DNA from: Nostoc sp. MG11
GTDB lineage: Bacteria; Cyanobacteriota; Cyanobacteriia; Cyanobacteriales; Nostocaceae
Assembly: GCF_014904695.1 (NCBI RefSeq)
Contig: NZ_JACXXN010000010.1
Span: 1 to 64,000, forward strand
Direction of reading: 5' to 3'
DNA length: 64,000 nt
The translations under genes and the position numbers were made by a program. The notes beneath the pieces were generated by a model. The model had not been told where the DNA came from, ran no database searches, and saw only the letters and a list, made by a program, of their open reading frames with translations. Of the stretch, positions 9,319 to 18,432 are shown one piece after another (the stretch's first letter is position 1; each line of letters starts with the position of its first letter).

Positions 9319-9837
9319 ATGAGCGCTAACAAAATATCTCTTCGACCTGCTGAAGAAACAGATGCGTGGCTAATGAGTGCAATTCATATTGCTGCCATCA
9401 AAGCCCTACCTCCAACTTTATACACCGAGAAAGAACTGTTAGCCTGGCGTAATTACCGTGACCAGCCTGATGGTTCAAATATTTTGAGAAGTATGAAAAT
9501 CGAAACTTTCTGGGTTGCTGTCGAGCGTGATGTAGTCACAGGATTTGCTAGTTACATTGTTGATGAACTTATCGGACTATATGTTAATCCTAAATATCAA
9601 GGTCAAGGAATAGGACGCGCTCTAGTTGAGCATTTTTGCAACGAAGCAGCTAATCGCGGTATTGATAAAGTGATTACAACTGCTAGCCTTTATGCTGAAG
9701 GATTTTATTTGCGACTGGGATTTATTGCTATCCAAAGAGTACCTCATCAATTAAGAAGTTGCATAATTGTTCCAGTTACTAAAATGAGTAAGACATTATC
9801 TGATAGTACAGATGATGATAATTTTACATCCAGATGA
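9319..9837 (+). CDS. GNAT family N-acetyltransferase
   Basis: This is a GCN5-related acetyltransferase that moves acetyl from acetyl-CoA to an amine. The acetyl-CoA pyrophosphate loop is clear in LYVNPKYQGQGIGRALVEH, followed by YLRLGFIAI, the usual beta6-beta7 region. I prefer the ATG at 9319 (MSANKISLRPA, 172 aa), because GNAT domains begin at such an ISLRPA strand; a TTG at 9259 would add 20 residues. The stop overlaps the start of a short decayed frame (ATGA). The substrate is unknown. Confidence 0.8.
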   Translation: MSANKISLRPAEETDAWLMSAIHIAAIKALPPTLYTEKELLAWRNYRDQPDGSNILRSMKIETFWVAVERDVVTGFASYIVDELIGLYVNPKYQGQGIGRALVEHFCNEAANRGIDKVITTASLYAEGFYLRLGFIAIQRVPHQLRSCIIVPVTKMSKTLSDSTDDDNFTSR

Positions 9838-10004
9838 AATCATCATTTGAGCTTAAACGCAAATCCAAACAACTGCTCGAAATTGCTAAAATAGGATGTA
9901 GAACAAGCCATTGAAACCGATGAAGCCTAGCAAAGACTTGGATGAACCAGCAACTTAAAGCTTTAGGCATTAACCTAGCCACTACCGAATAAAGATTTGG
10001 AGCA
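9834..10004 (+). pseudogene. Decayed small gene remnant
   Basis: An ATG overlapping the acetyltransferase stop opens a 26-codon frame, MKSSFELKRKSKQLLEIAK and so on. Shifting frame after it gives VEQAIETDEA, a stop, QRLG, a stop, then TSNLKALGINLATTE. This charged, helical-looking sequence broken by a frameshift and two stops suggests a former small antitoxin-like or regulatory gene. The identity is not known and the call is weak. Confidence 0.3.
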
Positions 10005-10007
10005 ATA

Positions 10008-10253
10008 ATGAAAGCAATTAAAGTTATGGCAACTATTGATGAGCATGGGCAACTTACTTTAGATCACCCCTTAATCACAAATAAAAATAGTCGTGTTGAA
10101 GTGATTGTCCTCATCCCAGAAGAAGCAGGAATCGATGAAAATGATAAATCTAAAAAAGAGATTATAGAAGATTTTCGTCAAGCTTGGCATGAGGCGATGA
10201 CTGGACAAACGATTCCTGTTTCTCAAATTTGGGAAGGATTGGAGGATGTCTGA
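10008..10253 (+). CDS. Type II antitoxin, partner of RelE-type toxin
   Basis: An 81-residue acidic protein with an N-terminal beta-rich dimer part (MKAIKVMATIDEHGQLTLDHPL) and an acidic helical C-terminal tail ending QIWEGLEDV. This layout is common in cyanobacterial antitoxins paired with RelE/ParE toxins. Its stop lies 8 bases inside the toxin gene, the usual coupled arrangement, so it should neutralise the toxin and repress the shared promoter. The ATG follows GGAG by about 7 bases. The family assignment rests on the pairing and layout rather than on a diagnostic motif. Confidence 0.75.
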   Translation: MKAIKVMATIDEHGQLTLDHPLITNKNSRVEVIVLIPEEAGIDENDKSKKEIIEDFRQAWHEAMTGQTIPVSQIWEGLEDV

Positions 10254-10620
10254 GCAAGCGTTCATTCAAGTTGAAGCCGCGCCAACGTTCAACCGAAATC
10301 TACGCATCCTCGCTAAAAAATATCGAAGTACTCGTAATGATATACAACCTATAATCACACAACTTGAACGGGGTGAGTTACCTGGAGATCAGATATCTAG
10401 TATCGGTTATACAGTTTTTAAATTGCGAGTCCGAAATAGCGACATTCAAAAAGGTAAAAGTGGTGGCTACCGTCTCATTTATTACGTTAAAACGGCAACT
10501 GGTATCATTCTTCTAACTATTTACACTAAATCTAAACAAGCTGATATCGCAGCAGATGACATCAGGAACATCATTGCTGAGTATGAACAAAATGCAGTTG
10601 AAGATGAAGAAAATCCATAG
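10246..10620 (+). CDS. RelE/ParE-type toxin
   Basis: A 124-residue protein of the RelE superfamily of ribosome-dependent mRNA endonucleases. Features are PTFNRNLRILAKKYRS near the N-terminus, a central basic VFKLRVRNSDIQKGKSGGYRLIYYVK segment containing the conserved GG-Y-R-hydrophobic-YY core, and the IYTKSKQADI motif near residue 95. The start overlaps the antitoxin gene by 8 bases. The length slightly exceeds classic RelE (about 95 aa) but fits the cyanobacterial subfamily. Confidence 0.85.
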   Translation: MSEQAFIQVEAAPTFNRNLRILAKKYRSTRNDIQPIITQLERGELPGDQISSIGYTVFKLRVRNSDIQKGKSGGYRLIYYVKTATGIILLTIYTKSKQADIAADDIRNIIAEYEQNAVEDEENP

Positions 10621-10674
10621 AACAATACAGTCATAACGTTAAGTAAGTAATTGCCAGAATTCGGTAAATGCTCT

Positions 10675-11946
10675 TTAACCAAACCACCGCAATCCCTTAT
10701 CCTGTAAAATCTTCTCGATGTGCTGCATTTCTTTGAGCGTCTCTCCAGCAACAATGCCGTAAATATCGGTGTAGATTTTTCCGTATTTGACTGACTCTTG
10801 AGCTGACAGAATGATAAAATCCTTGCGATCCAGTTCCGATTTTAAGGTTCCTAGAATTGAATCCAAGGCTCCAGCCATGCGATAACTACTCGAATATTTA
10901 GCAACTTCCTTTCCTAGTCCTAGTAAGGTATGGCGTTGCAAGCAGAGTGGAGTTGAGCCATTGACTCGAAAATTGGCATCGATCGCATAAAGCTGTCCGT
11001 CTTCATCTTCTAGGACATCGAAGCCAATAATACCAAAATAACCCTGCTGGTGAGCATACTGACCAATAGCAGCAATCATCTCAAAGAACCTGCTCATGTC
11101 GAATTGGCGGTAGTCAATCAGTCCTCCTAAATAGTTGCCCTCTGGAGTGACGAGTTGGCTGGTAGTGCCGATGAGCGTTATGTCTCCCGCCTTGCTAACA
11201 TAAAACTGTACGCAGTAGTTTTGTACAGTATTTTTAATAAACTCCGAGACAATAATTGTATTCAACAACTTAATATCAAGGTATTTCCTGACTTCTTCAA
11301 AGCAGTAGTTCAAATCACTAACGCTTTTAATAATATAAGTGCCTTCTCCTGAGAGTCCGTGAGATGTTTTGATTAAGTATGGAAATTTTGGTAACTGAAT
11401 ATCTTCGAGACTGACTTGATGAAGATTGTAGCTCTCGTATTTCGGACATTGGACTCCCAACTCCACTAGCGTCGCTTTGTCTAGCAAATGGTAGTGGGTG
11501 TCTGGATTAACAGCGTGTTTTTCTGTTTGCAGACTATCAAAAGGAAATAGAGTCAGGAGTTTATCAAAACGTTCGCTTTGGTTGAGAGAATCCAGATAAA
11601 GCGATCGCTGCATCACCTCCATGTTGCTATAGTTGAAACCAAAATGCTCTCGCCAGTAGTCAACCAGCAATTTTCGCGGTGGACTAATAACAATTCCTGG
11701 AACAGCATCGCCTAGCACAGCTAGATTTTTCCAAGGTTCCTTCTGGCAAATCTTATCGTAGGATGTTTTAGTGGCTTCATCACTGCCATCTTGAATAAAA
11801 TATTTTTTTGTGTTGGGATAAGCAGCCCAACTGGCAGTTGCAGGGTAATTTAAGATGAACGCATAACGTGCATCTGTAATGTCTTGAGCAAAAAGATCAT
11901 AAAGAGAACTTCCTTGAAAGTAAGGAAAGTCAGATTTTAAGTTCAT
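10675..11946 (-). CDS. ATP-grasp domain protein
   Basis: A carboxylate-amine ligase-type ATP-grasp protein, about 423 aa. The central ATP-binding part shows FPYLIKTSHGLSGEGTY (about 190-205), where the lysine and glycine loop contact ATP, and FGIIGFDVLEDEDGQLYAIDANFRVNGSTP (about 290-330), where E/D and N residues would bind magnesium. The N-terminal 150 residues are not recognisable. The start is the ATG at 11946 rather than the TTG two codons earlier. It lies 56 bp downstream of the protochlorophyllide reductase gene on the same strand and may be co-transcribed. The substrate is unknown; amino acid or peptide ligation is likely. Confidence 0.8.
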   Translation of the reverse strand: MNLKSDFPYFQGSSLYDLFAQDITDARYAFILNYPATASWAAYPNTKKYFIQDGSDEATKTSYDKICQKEPWKNLAVLGDAVPGIVISPPRKLLVDYWREHFGFNYSNMEVMQRSLYLDSLNQSERFDKLLTLFPFDSLQTEKHAVNPDTHYHLLDKATLVELGVQCPKYESYNLHQVSLEDIQLPKFPYLIKTSHGLSGEGTYIIKSVSDLNYCFEEVRKYLDIKLLNTIIVSEFIKNTVQNYCVQFYVSKAGDITLIGTTSQLVTPEGNYLGGLIDYRQFDMSRFFEMIAAIGQYAHQQGYFGIIGFDVLEDEDGQLYAIDANFRVNGSTPLCLQRHTLLGLGKEVAKYSSSYRMAGALDSILGTLKSELDRKDFIILSAQESVKYGKIYTDIYGIVAGETLKEMQHIEKILQDKGLRWFG

Positions 11947-12002
11947 AGCCAATTAGTCTTGCTTCCTGTGGGAATTTGTGAATTACTAACAGTTTTGTCC
12001 CA

Positions 12003-12992
<990 letters not shown>

Positions 12993-13096
12993 TCATTATT
13001 GTAAGGCCATAAGGATGCGTTGAGGGAGTAGAGGGCAAGAGGGGCAGAGGAGAAACTTGTTACTCAGTACGGGCTAAACGCCCCGCTACCGCTAAC

Positions 13097-13131
13097 AACA
13101 CTCAGGACTCAGGAGTCAGGACTCAGCACTG
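13097..13131. repeat. Short tandem repeats of ACTCAGG type
   Basis: A run of ACTCAGG/AGTCAGG-like heptamers directly after the stop-side end of the DUF937 gene. It belongs to the short tandemly repeated sequences typical of heterocystous cyanobacteria. Confidence 0.6.
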
Positions 13132-13134
13132 AAA

Positions 13135-13665
13135 TTATGCAGTTTGTGGATTAAGAAAACGATTGGCAAATTTTAGAACATCACCCATGTCTGTATTGCC
13201 ATCGCGATCGCTATCCAAAAAACTATTCAACAGTGGATTTGAACCAAGAGTACCAGGTTTCGTAGAACCCATATTCAGCAGGCCTAAAACTCCTGAAGTT
13301 AGTGTTGGCAAAGCGGTTTGAATCACATTCGGACTTAGCCCAGTTCTTTGAGAAACAGTTTGCACAATTTGCTGCTGTAACTGAGGTGTCAGCAGAGATT
13401 GCAATCCAGATGCGCCCATGCCACTACCCGCAACTTGACCAATGAGATTCTGGAACTGATTGCTACCAAGGGCTGATTGCTGTTGCTTGAGTGCGGGACG
13501 AAGCACATTACCCAAAACTGACATGACATTTTGTACTTGAGATGGTTGAATTCCTCGACTAACTATTACTTGCTGAATTGAATTTGTGATTGACTCTAAC
13601 TGAGCAATATTTCCCTGTTGATTGGGATTGTTAATTGCACTCAAAACATCAAAGAAAAGTCCCAT
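13135..13665 (-). CDS. DUF937 domain protein with a C-terminal calcium-loop-like motif
   Basis: A 176-residue soluble protein of the DUF937 family, Gln/Leu/Gly rich, with repeated helical segments such as LLTPQLQQQIVQTVSQRTGLSP. The last part has DSDRDGNTDMGDVLKFA (about 152-168), a DxDxDG loop like those of dockerin or EF-hand sites, so calcium binding is possible. The start is the ATG at 13665 (MGLFFDVLSAINNP); the TTG at 13680 is unlikely. It lies 52 bp downstream of the PstS-like fusion gene on the same strand, perhaps one transcript. The function of DUF937 is unknown. Confidence 0.75.
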   Translation of the reverse strand: MGLFFDVLSAINNPNQQGNIAQLESITNSIQQVIVSRGIQPSQVQNVMSVLGNVLRPALKQQQSALGSNQFQNLIGQVAGSGMGASGLQSLLTPQLQQQIVQTVSQRTGLSPNVIQTALPTLTSGVLGLLNMGSTKPGTLGSNPLLNSFLDSDRDGNTDMGDVLKFANRFLNPQTA

Positions 13666-13717
13666 GATTAATGTCCTCAATCAAAATTGATAAACGGTGT
13701 TATGGAATAATTTGTAA

Positions 13718-15658
13718 TTACGAATTGGATAGATTGTCATTCCGCTCAAACACAGTTCCCGTATTAGATGAATGTCTGGCTGCATTGTCCACCGAGAAAG
13801 TAGATGGAACTTTTACAACCTTTGAACGAGTAAGTTCTAGCCAACGACCATCGTCAGTGACATAGCCTAATTCTGCGACATAATCGCGATCGCTTTGAGC
13901 AATGGGAATATGTAAATCAGGTGTTAATTCATCACAGTCAAACTGGCGAAAATTGCGAGCAGGTAGCCGTTGCTGATCAATACCTGTAGTGTCATAAACA
14001 CGAAGCGCCAGCTTGCGTCCACCCTGCTGTTGCAGTTCTGCCTTTCGTGCTTCTGGAACTTCCCAGTAAGCATAAACATCTCTAGAGTCGCGGGGTACTA
14101 GTATTAAACGACTTTCATCTTTTGTGATTCTAGGGCGAGCGCCGAAGGCGGGCACTCCCGTGCCATCGCTCACTAAAGAATTAGCAGCAACACCTGTGGT
14201 TACTCCAGCAGTTGCCAAAGGTATGGCACCAACAGGTTCGCAGGCGGGAATACGCACATGAGACGAACGAGCAATTTCTACCCAGCGATCGCTATTGGTT
14301 GTGTAACCAAGCTCAGCAATATAATCACGATTGTCTACTGCGATGGGAATGTGGATATCTTGCGCCTGTTGATCACAATCAAACTCCTTCATGCTGTGCG
14401 GTGTTTGACGATCCATATCAATATCGGTGACATCGTAAAGACGTACTTTCAAATTACGTCCACCTAGCCGTTGTAAGTCTTGTCTGACTTCATCTGGAAC
14501 TTCCCAATAAGCATAAGCATCTCGGCAATTTCTGGGTGTGAGGATGATCCGACTCTCTGGAGTTCGTCGGACAGGAAGAGGTACGGGTGCTGCAACGGGA
14601 GCAGGGGCGGAAGTAGTGGTAAGCGTGCGCCGACTCAACAACCACCACAATAATCCACCTAGTAACGGAAATAATAATAATATCCACCAGGGGAATTCAT
14701 CCCTAGATCTAGTTGCTGTTGTTGTGGTAGGAATAGATACAGCCGCAGGAGTAGTGATAGCATTTGCAACCCTAGCTTCTTCTATGATTTGCTGATTCTC
14801 AAGAGCAGTTGCGTAGCCTAAAAATGCTTGTGCTGCTGGGTTTGTAATAGGTCTTTGGTGAGCATATCCCAAAGGCTGGGAGAATGGATAACGAGGATCT
14901 GTTGGAGGAACATTGTGTAGCGGGACAATTTGCACATTAGGATTGTTGATAACCTGATCTGCGATCGCATATCCAATGCCATCCGTTCCGAGTTTATTAA
15001 TAACTGCTTCAGTGTTATCTTCTGATTTAACGGCATTTGCACCCGTTTTAAATGCAGCCGTCTTAAAAACTGGATAATTCTGAAATGATTGCCGCAAATC
15101 ACTATTTTCTGGGCGATCAATCAAACGAATTGTTTGGGGAGAACCGCCAACTTGTGACCAGTTGGTAATTTCCCCCCGAAAGATTCTAGCGAACTGTTCA
15201 GAAGTCAAGCTATTCTTATACGGATTGTCCTTTCCAAGAATTACAGCAATCTTATTACGAGTTACAGGAGTGCTTACAAGCCCTCGCGCTTTCTCTTCTT
15301 GCGTTAGCGATCGCCCAATTGCAGCCAAATCAATCTTTCCATTCGGCAATGCTTTTAAAGATGCATCTGTGCCATCGTATGCTATGTTAACGTTTGTACC
15401 AGGAAACTTCGCTTTAAATCGCTCCGCTAGTGCTTGATTAATCTTTTCCATGCTAGTTGTGCCATTTATCTGCACTTTTGTACCACTAGGAACAGATTGC
15501 GGAACTGGAAAAGAAGTACTAACACCTGATGATTGAGCAAATGCAGGAAGAATAATCAAACAAACTGTTGAGATAGAAGTAGCAGTAAAGGCAAATAAAA
15601 TTGCTACTGATGGTAGTGATTTTTGTTGATGAAACATCTTACTAACACATTTTCTCAT
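13718..15658 (-). CDS. PstS-like binding domain fused to membrane segment and two DUF4912 domains
   Basis: A 646-residue membrane-anchored protein. An N-terminal hydrophobic signal segment (about 17-42, ending AFAQS) is followed by a phosphate-type periplasmic binding domain (about 50-300) with the INGTTSMEKIN ligand loop, DGTDASLKAL, and GEITNWSQVGG motifs of PstS-like proteins. A transmembrane helix (FPWWILLLFPLLGGLLWWLL, about 325-345) precedes two DUF4912 domains that share LTPRNCRDAYAYWEVPDE and LVPRDSRDVYAYWEVPEA openings and IPIAxxxRDYxAELGY cores. Binding-protein domains are usually stand-alone, so this may sense phosphate or another oxyanion outside and signal through DUF4912 inside. 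Near residue 500 the DGTGVPAFGARPR stretch is encoded by a GC-rich palindromic repeat (about 14133-14174). Confidence 0.85.
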   Translation of the reverse strand: MRKCVSKMFHQQKSLPSVAILFAFTATSISTVCLIILPAFAQSSGVSTSFPVPQSVPSGTKVQINGTTSMEKINQALAERFKAKFPGTNVNIAYDGTDASLKALPNGKIDLAAIGRSLTQEEKARGLVSTPVTRNKIAVILGKDNPYKNSLTSEQFARIFRGEITNWSQVGGSPQTIRLIDRPENSDLRQSFQNYPVFKTAAFKTGANAVKSEDNTEAVINKLGTDGIGYAIADQVINNPNVQIVPLHNVPPTDPRYPFSQPLGYAHQRPITNPAAQAFLGYATALENQQIIEEARVANAITTPAAVSIPTTTTATRSRDEFPWWILLLFPLLGGLLWWLLSRRTLTTTSAPAPVAAPVPLPVRRTPESRIILTPRNCRDAYAYWEVPDEVRQDLQRLGGRNLKVRLYDVTDIDMDRQTPHSMKEFDCDQQAQDIHIPIAVDNRDYIAELGYTTNSDRWVEIARSSHVRIPACEPVGAIPLATAGVTTGVAANSLVSDGTGVPAFGARPRITKDESRLILVPRDSRDVYAYWEVPEARKAELQQQGGRKLALRVYDTTGIDQQRLPARNFRQFDCDELTPDLHIPIAQSDRDYVAELGYVTDDGRWLELTRSKVVKVPSTFSVDNAARHSSNTGTVFERNDNLSNS

Positions 15659-16135
15659 AGTAAAAGACCCCCGGATACAAAAGACGGAGGCAGATTAAGT
15701 AGCAGTAGTAACAGAATAATTAACTTACAAGCCTATATAAGGCTGTGGTAAAACCACCTTCATTCTCGCTATTCAGATGCCGATTAATTCCTTCTTTAGA
15801 TAGAAATTATTGATAATCCAATCTCTCATAAAATACCTCCTTTGAGGTGAGGTAATAGGTTTGATTATATGAGACTTAGTTTGAGAACTAGCTTAACTTA
15901 CCCTTATTTCTAACTACCTTGTTTAAAAACTATTTCTGATGATAGTTGAAAATATTATGGCAATTCTCACTTGGGTGAAGTACAAAAATTTCAGTACAAG
16001 GTCTAACAGACAAGTATTTATCCCTTACCCTTTAACCGATAAGTATTGGCCCACAAATATAATTAGCTTGTTTGCGATAGGGTTTAAATCTTCCGAATTT
16101 CTTGGCTTTAATTACCACGCGAAATTTGACACAGT

Positions 16136-16345
16136 TAGGACTTACGCACTGAAGCCTGAAATCCTGATCCCCCCTAACCCACGCCAGTCGCTCCACTTGG
16201 GGAGACCCCATCGCATGATTGCGTCTCCCCAACTCTTGGAGACGCTACGCGAAGGGAGAAGACCGCGTTGGCTCCCCTTAAAAAGGGGGGAACGTCTAAA
16301 GCCCACTTTCTAAGAGGGTTGGGGGATCTGAGTGCGTAAGTTCTG
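16136..16345. mobile_element. MITE-like element (type B, 210 bp)
   Basis: A non-coding element with terminal inverted repeats GGACTTACGCACT / AGTGCGTAAGTTC and a direct duplication ACAGT on both sides (16131-16135 and 16346-16350). A second copy is at 30380-30743. Both copies share the GCCAGTCGCTCCACTTGGGG body and the CTGAGTGCGTAAGTTCTG end. It has no transposase, so it would need one in trans. It lands in the 3' end of holB and supplies that gene's last codons and stop. Confidence 0.85.
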
Positions 16346-17288
16346 ACAGTGATACTAAGGTACATTCCCAAACTAGTCGTGGCTGGGCGTAAAAAAGTAG
16401 ATATTTACGAGCTTGTTCTAATTGATTGATCATGTTGGGCTGATGCCATTGTTGCCAGTAATACTGTTGGAGATAATCGACCAACCACAGTTGTGCCTCT
16501 GTATCTAAATCCTGATCAATTTTCTTAGCTAACTCCAAGGCATTGCGGTAGGATGAAGGCGCTTTTGTGAGGTTTTGAAGTAACTCCGGGGAAATGGCTT
16601 GTAATTGCTCGTAAGATGCGATCGCACTTCCAGGACTGCCAGATGCTAAACTCAAAACTGTCTGATGCTGCAAAAGTTCCTGATGACCCGTTTGAGTGAG
16701 TACCTGAGTTAAAGACTGTGTATCTAAGCTATAAAAAGGGATGCGTTGACAACGTGACACCAAAGTTGGTAACACAGACTCAGGCGTAGGTGCAATCAAA
16801 ATCAACGTTGCTTGCCCTGGTTCTTCTAAAGTCTTCAGCAAGGCATTTGCTGCTGCTTCCGCCATTGTTTGGGCTTCCTCCAGCACTACCACATTTGTCG
16901 GTGCTTCCAACGGCGGACGACTCAAAAATTGAGTAATTTCACGAATTTGCTCTAGTCTAATTACAGGCGGTGCTTTGCGCTTAAGCCCTTTTTCTGCGGC
17001 TTCGGCCGCTGTCAGTCTTTGCCCTTGGTATTGGTACGTTGGTTGCACCCATAACAAAGCTGGGTGATTGCCTTGACGTAAACGGTTTTGTAAAGACGTA
17101 ATTACTTGCGTCTTTACAAAACCAGAAAATAGCAACTCGATAAAACATCGTGCCGCTAAACTCCGTCCTACACCATCTGGCCCCACAAATAGGTAAGCTG
17201 GGGCAACCCGGTTCTGTCTAACAGCCTGAGTGAGTAATTCTACAGCTTGCCGTTGCCCTACAAGTTGTGCAAATGGGTCATTAGTCAT
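16296..17288 (-). CDS. holB: DNA polymerase III delta' subunit, tail remade by a MITE
   Basis: Clamp-loader delta' subunit, 330 aa, an AAA+ family protein that acts with delta and tau/gamma to load the beta clamp. Clear features are FAQLVGQRQAVELLTQAV, a Walker A-like VGPDGVGRSLAARC (about 34-47, Arg in place of the usual Lys, as in non-hydrolysing delta'), VVLEEAQTMAEAAANALLKTLEEP (about 133-156), and TLVSRCQRIPF (sensor region). The last about 15 residues (from ELTHSDPP) are encoded inside the MITE at 16136-16345. Removing the element and one duplicated ACAGT restores a natural end reading VSLCQISRGN and stop. Function is probably kept because only the tail changes. Confidence 0.92.
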   Translation of the reverse strand: MTNDPFAQLVGQRQAVELLTQAVRQNRVAPAYLFVGPDGVGRSLAARCFIELLFSGFVKTQVITSLQNRLRQGNHPALLWVQPTYQYQGQRLTAAEAAEKGLKRKAPPVIRLEQIREITQFLSRPPLEAPTNVVVLEEAQTMAEAAANALLKTLEEPGQATLILIAPTPESVLPTLVSRCQRIPFYSLDTQSLTQVLTQTGHQELLQHQTVLSLASGSPGSAIASYEQLQAISPELLQNLTKAPSSYRNALELAKKIDQDLDTEAQLWLVDYLQQYYWQQWHQPNMINQLEQARKYLLFYAQPRLVWECTLVSLSELTHSDPPTLLESGL

Positions 17289-17399
17289 TAATTAATTGTG
17301 ACCGAACAATTCGCAATTCGCAGTGACGGCTCGTTCCTCTCTACGAGACGCTGCGCTATCGGTACGCTTAGAGCGACGTAGGAGCGATTAATTCTTACA

Positions 17400-18308
17400 T
17401 TAAGGTATGGGAAGCGATCGCAATAATCGCTCAACAACAGTTCTCGAACTGCGTCCCCCTCTAGGGATAATTCGATGGCAAAGAACGTGAGGAGCAAGAA
17501 ATTTTACATCATCGGGAATGGCGTAATCACGTCCTAGCAAAAAAGCCAGCGCTTGGGTAGCCCGTTGCAATCCTACTGTGCCGCGTGGACTGACGCCAAG
17601 AGCAATTTCTTCATCTTGCCGTGTTGCCCTCACCAATTCGAGAATGTATTGTTGCAGGGAGGCTGCGACTCTTACCTGAGAACAGATGTCACGTAATTCT
17701 TGTACTTCTGCCAAAGTAATACAAGGCTGCAAATCAGCAACCTTAACACCCTTTTGAAGGCTTTGCAGCATTTGGAGTTCTTCTGCTTCGGAAGGATAGC
17801 CCAAACTTAACGACAACATGAATCGATCCATTTGCGCTTCTGGCAGAGGAAAAGTACCTTGATATTCAATGGGATTTTGGGTGGCAATAACAAAGAATGG
17901 CTGAGGAACTGCACGAGAAACACCATCAACCGTTACCTGATACTCTTCCATTACTTCCAGCAAAGCTGATTGAGTGCGGGGTGTAGCACGATTGATTTCG
18001 TCAGCTAGCAACACATTGGCAAATATTGGCCCAGGAAGAAAAGTAAATTCGCCGCTTTTTGGGTTCCAAATGTTAGTACCAGTGATGTCAGTTGGCAGCA
18101 AATCGGGGGTGCATTGTAGCCGTTGAAATTTGCCATCCACAGAGCGAGCAAGGGATTTGGCGAGCAGGGTTTTGCCAACGCCAGGAACATCTTCTAGTAG
18201 GGCATGACCACCGCCTAATATAGCGACTAGCACTAAGCGTATGGCCTCGGTTTTGCCAACGATAGTACGAGCCAGATTTTGTGTTAAAGCGTCAATTTTT
18301 TCTCTCAT
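17400..18308 (-). CDS. MoxR family AAA+ ATPase
   Basis: A MoxR-type AAA+ ATPase, 302 aa, thought to act as a chaperone that helps mature or insert metal cofactors or assemble protein complexes. Walker A is DVPGVGKTLLAKSLA (about 39-53), Walker B LLADEINRATPRTQSALLEVMEE (about 100-122), sensor 1 FFVIATQNPIEYQGTFPLPEAQMDRF (about 138-163), and the ALNLSPRG-like LGVSPRGTVGLQRA is near 240. No DUF58 or vWA partner gene lies beside it, although such partners are common. It ends about 110 bp before the holB start. Confidence 0.92.
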   Translation of the reverse strand: MREKIDALTQNLARTIVGKTEAIRLVLVAILGGGHALLEDVPGVGKTLLAKSLARSVDGKFQRLQCTPDLLPTDITGTNIWNPKSGEFTFLPGPIFANVLLADEINRATPRTQSALLEVMEEYQVTVDGVSRAVPQPFFVIATQNPIEYQGTFPLPEAQMDRFMLSLSLGYPSEAEELQMLQSLQKGVKVADLQPCITLAEVQELRDICSQVRVAASLQQYILELVRATRQDEEIALGVSPRGTVGLQRATQALAFLLGRDYAIPDDVKFLAPHVLCHRIIPRGGRSSRTVVERLLRSLPIP

Positions 18309-18315
18309 GCACTGT

Positions 18316-18395
18316 GGGGAATGGGGAATTGGGCATTGGGCATTGGGGATTGTCAGTAATTTTTGACTATGCCCTATGCTCCATGCCCCATGACC
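18316..18395. repeat. Heptamer short tandem repeats (GGGCATT type)
   Basis: Tandem GGGCATT/GGGAATT units followed by an inverted set (GCCCTATGCTCCATGCCCC) between moxR and ribF. The pattern can fold into a hairpin and is typical of Nostocales short tandem repeats. Confidence 0.6.
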
Positions 18396-18432
18396 AATTT
18401 ATTGTTCCCACTCAGCACTCAGAACTAAAAAT

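Noticed and set aside
14212..14795. Plus-strand frames inside the PstS-like fusion gene
   Set aside because: Antisense shadows of the DUF4912 coding region.
16032..16371. Overlapping frames at the end of holB
   Set aside because: They are built across MITE ends and have no coding pattern; the sequence is an element insertion.
17288..17497. 69-codon frame between moxR and holB
   Set aside because: It overlaps the moxR 3' end in another frame and is a shadow.
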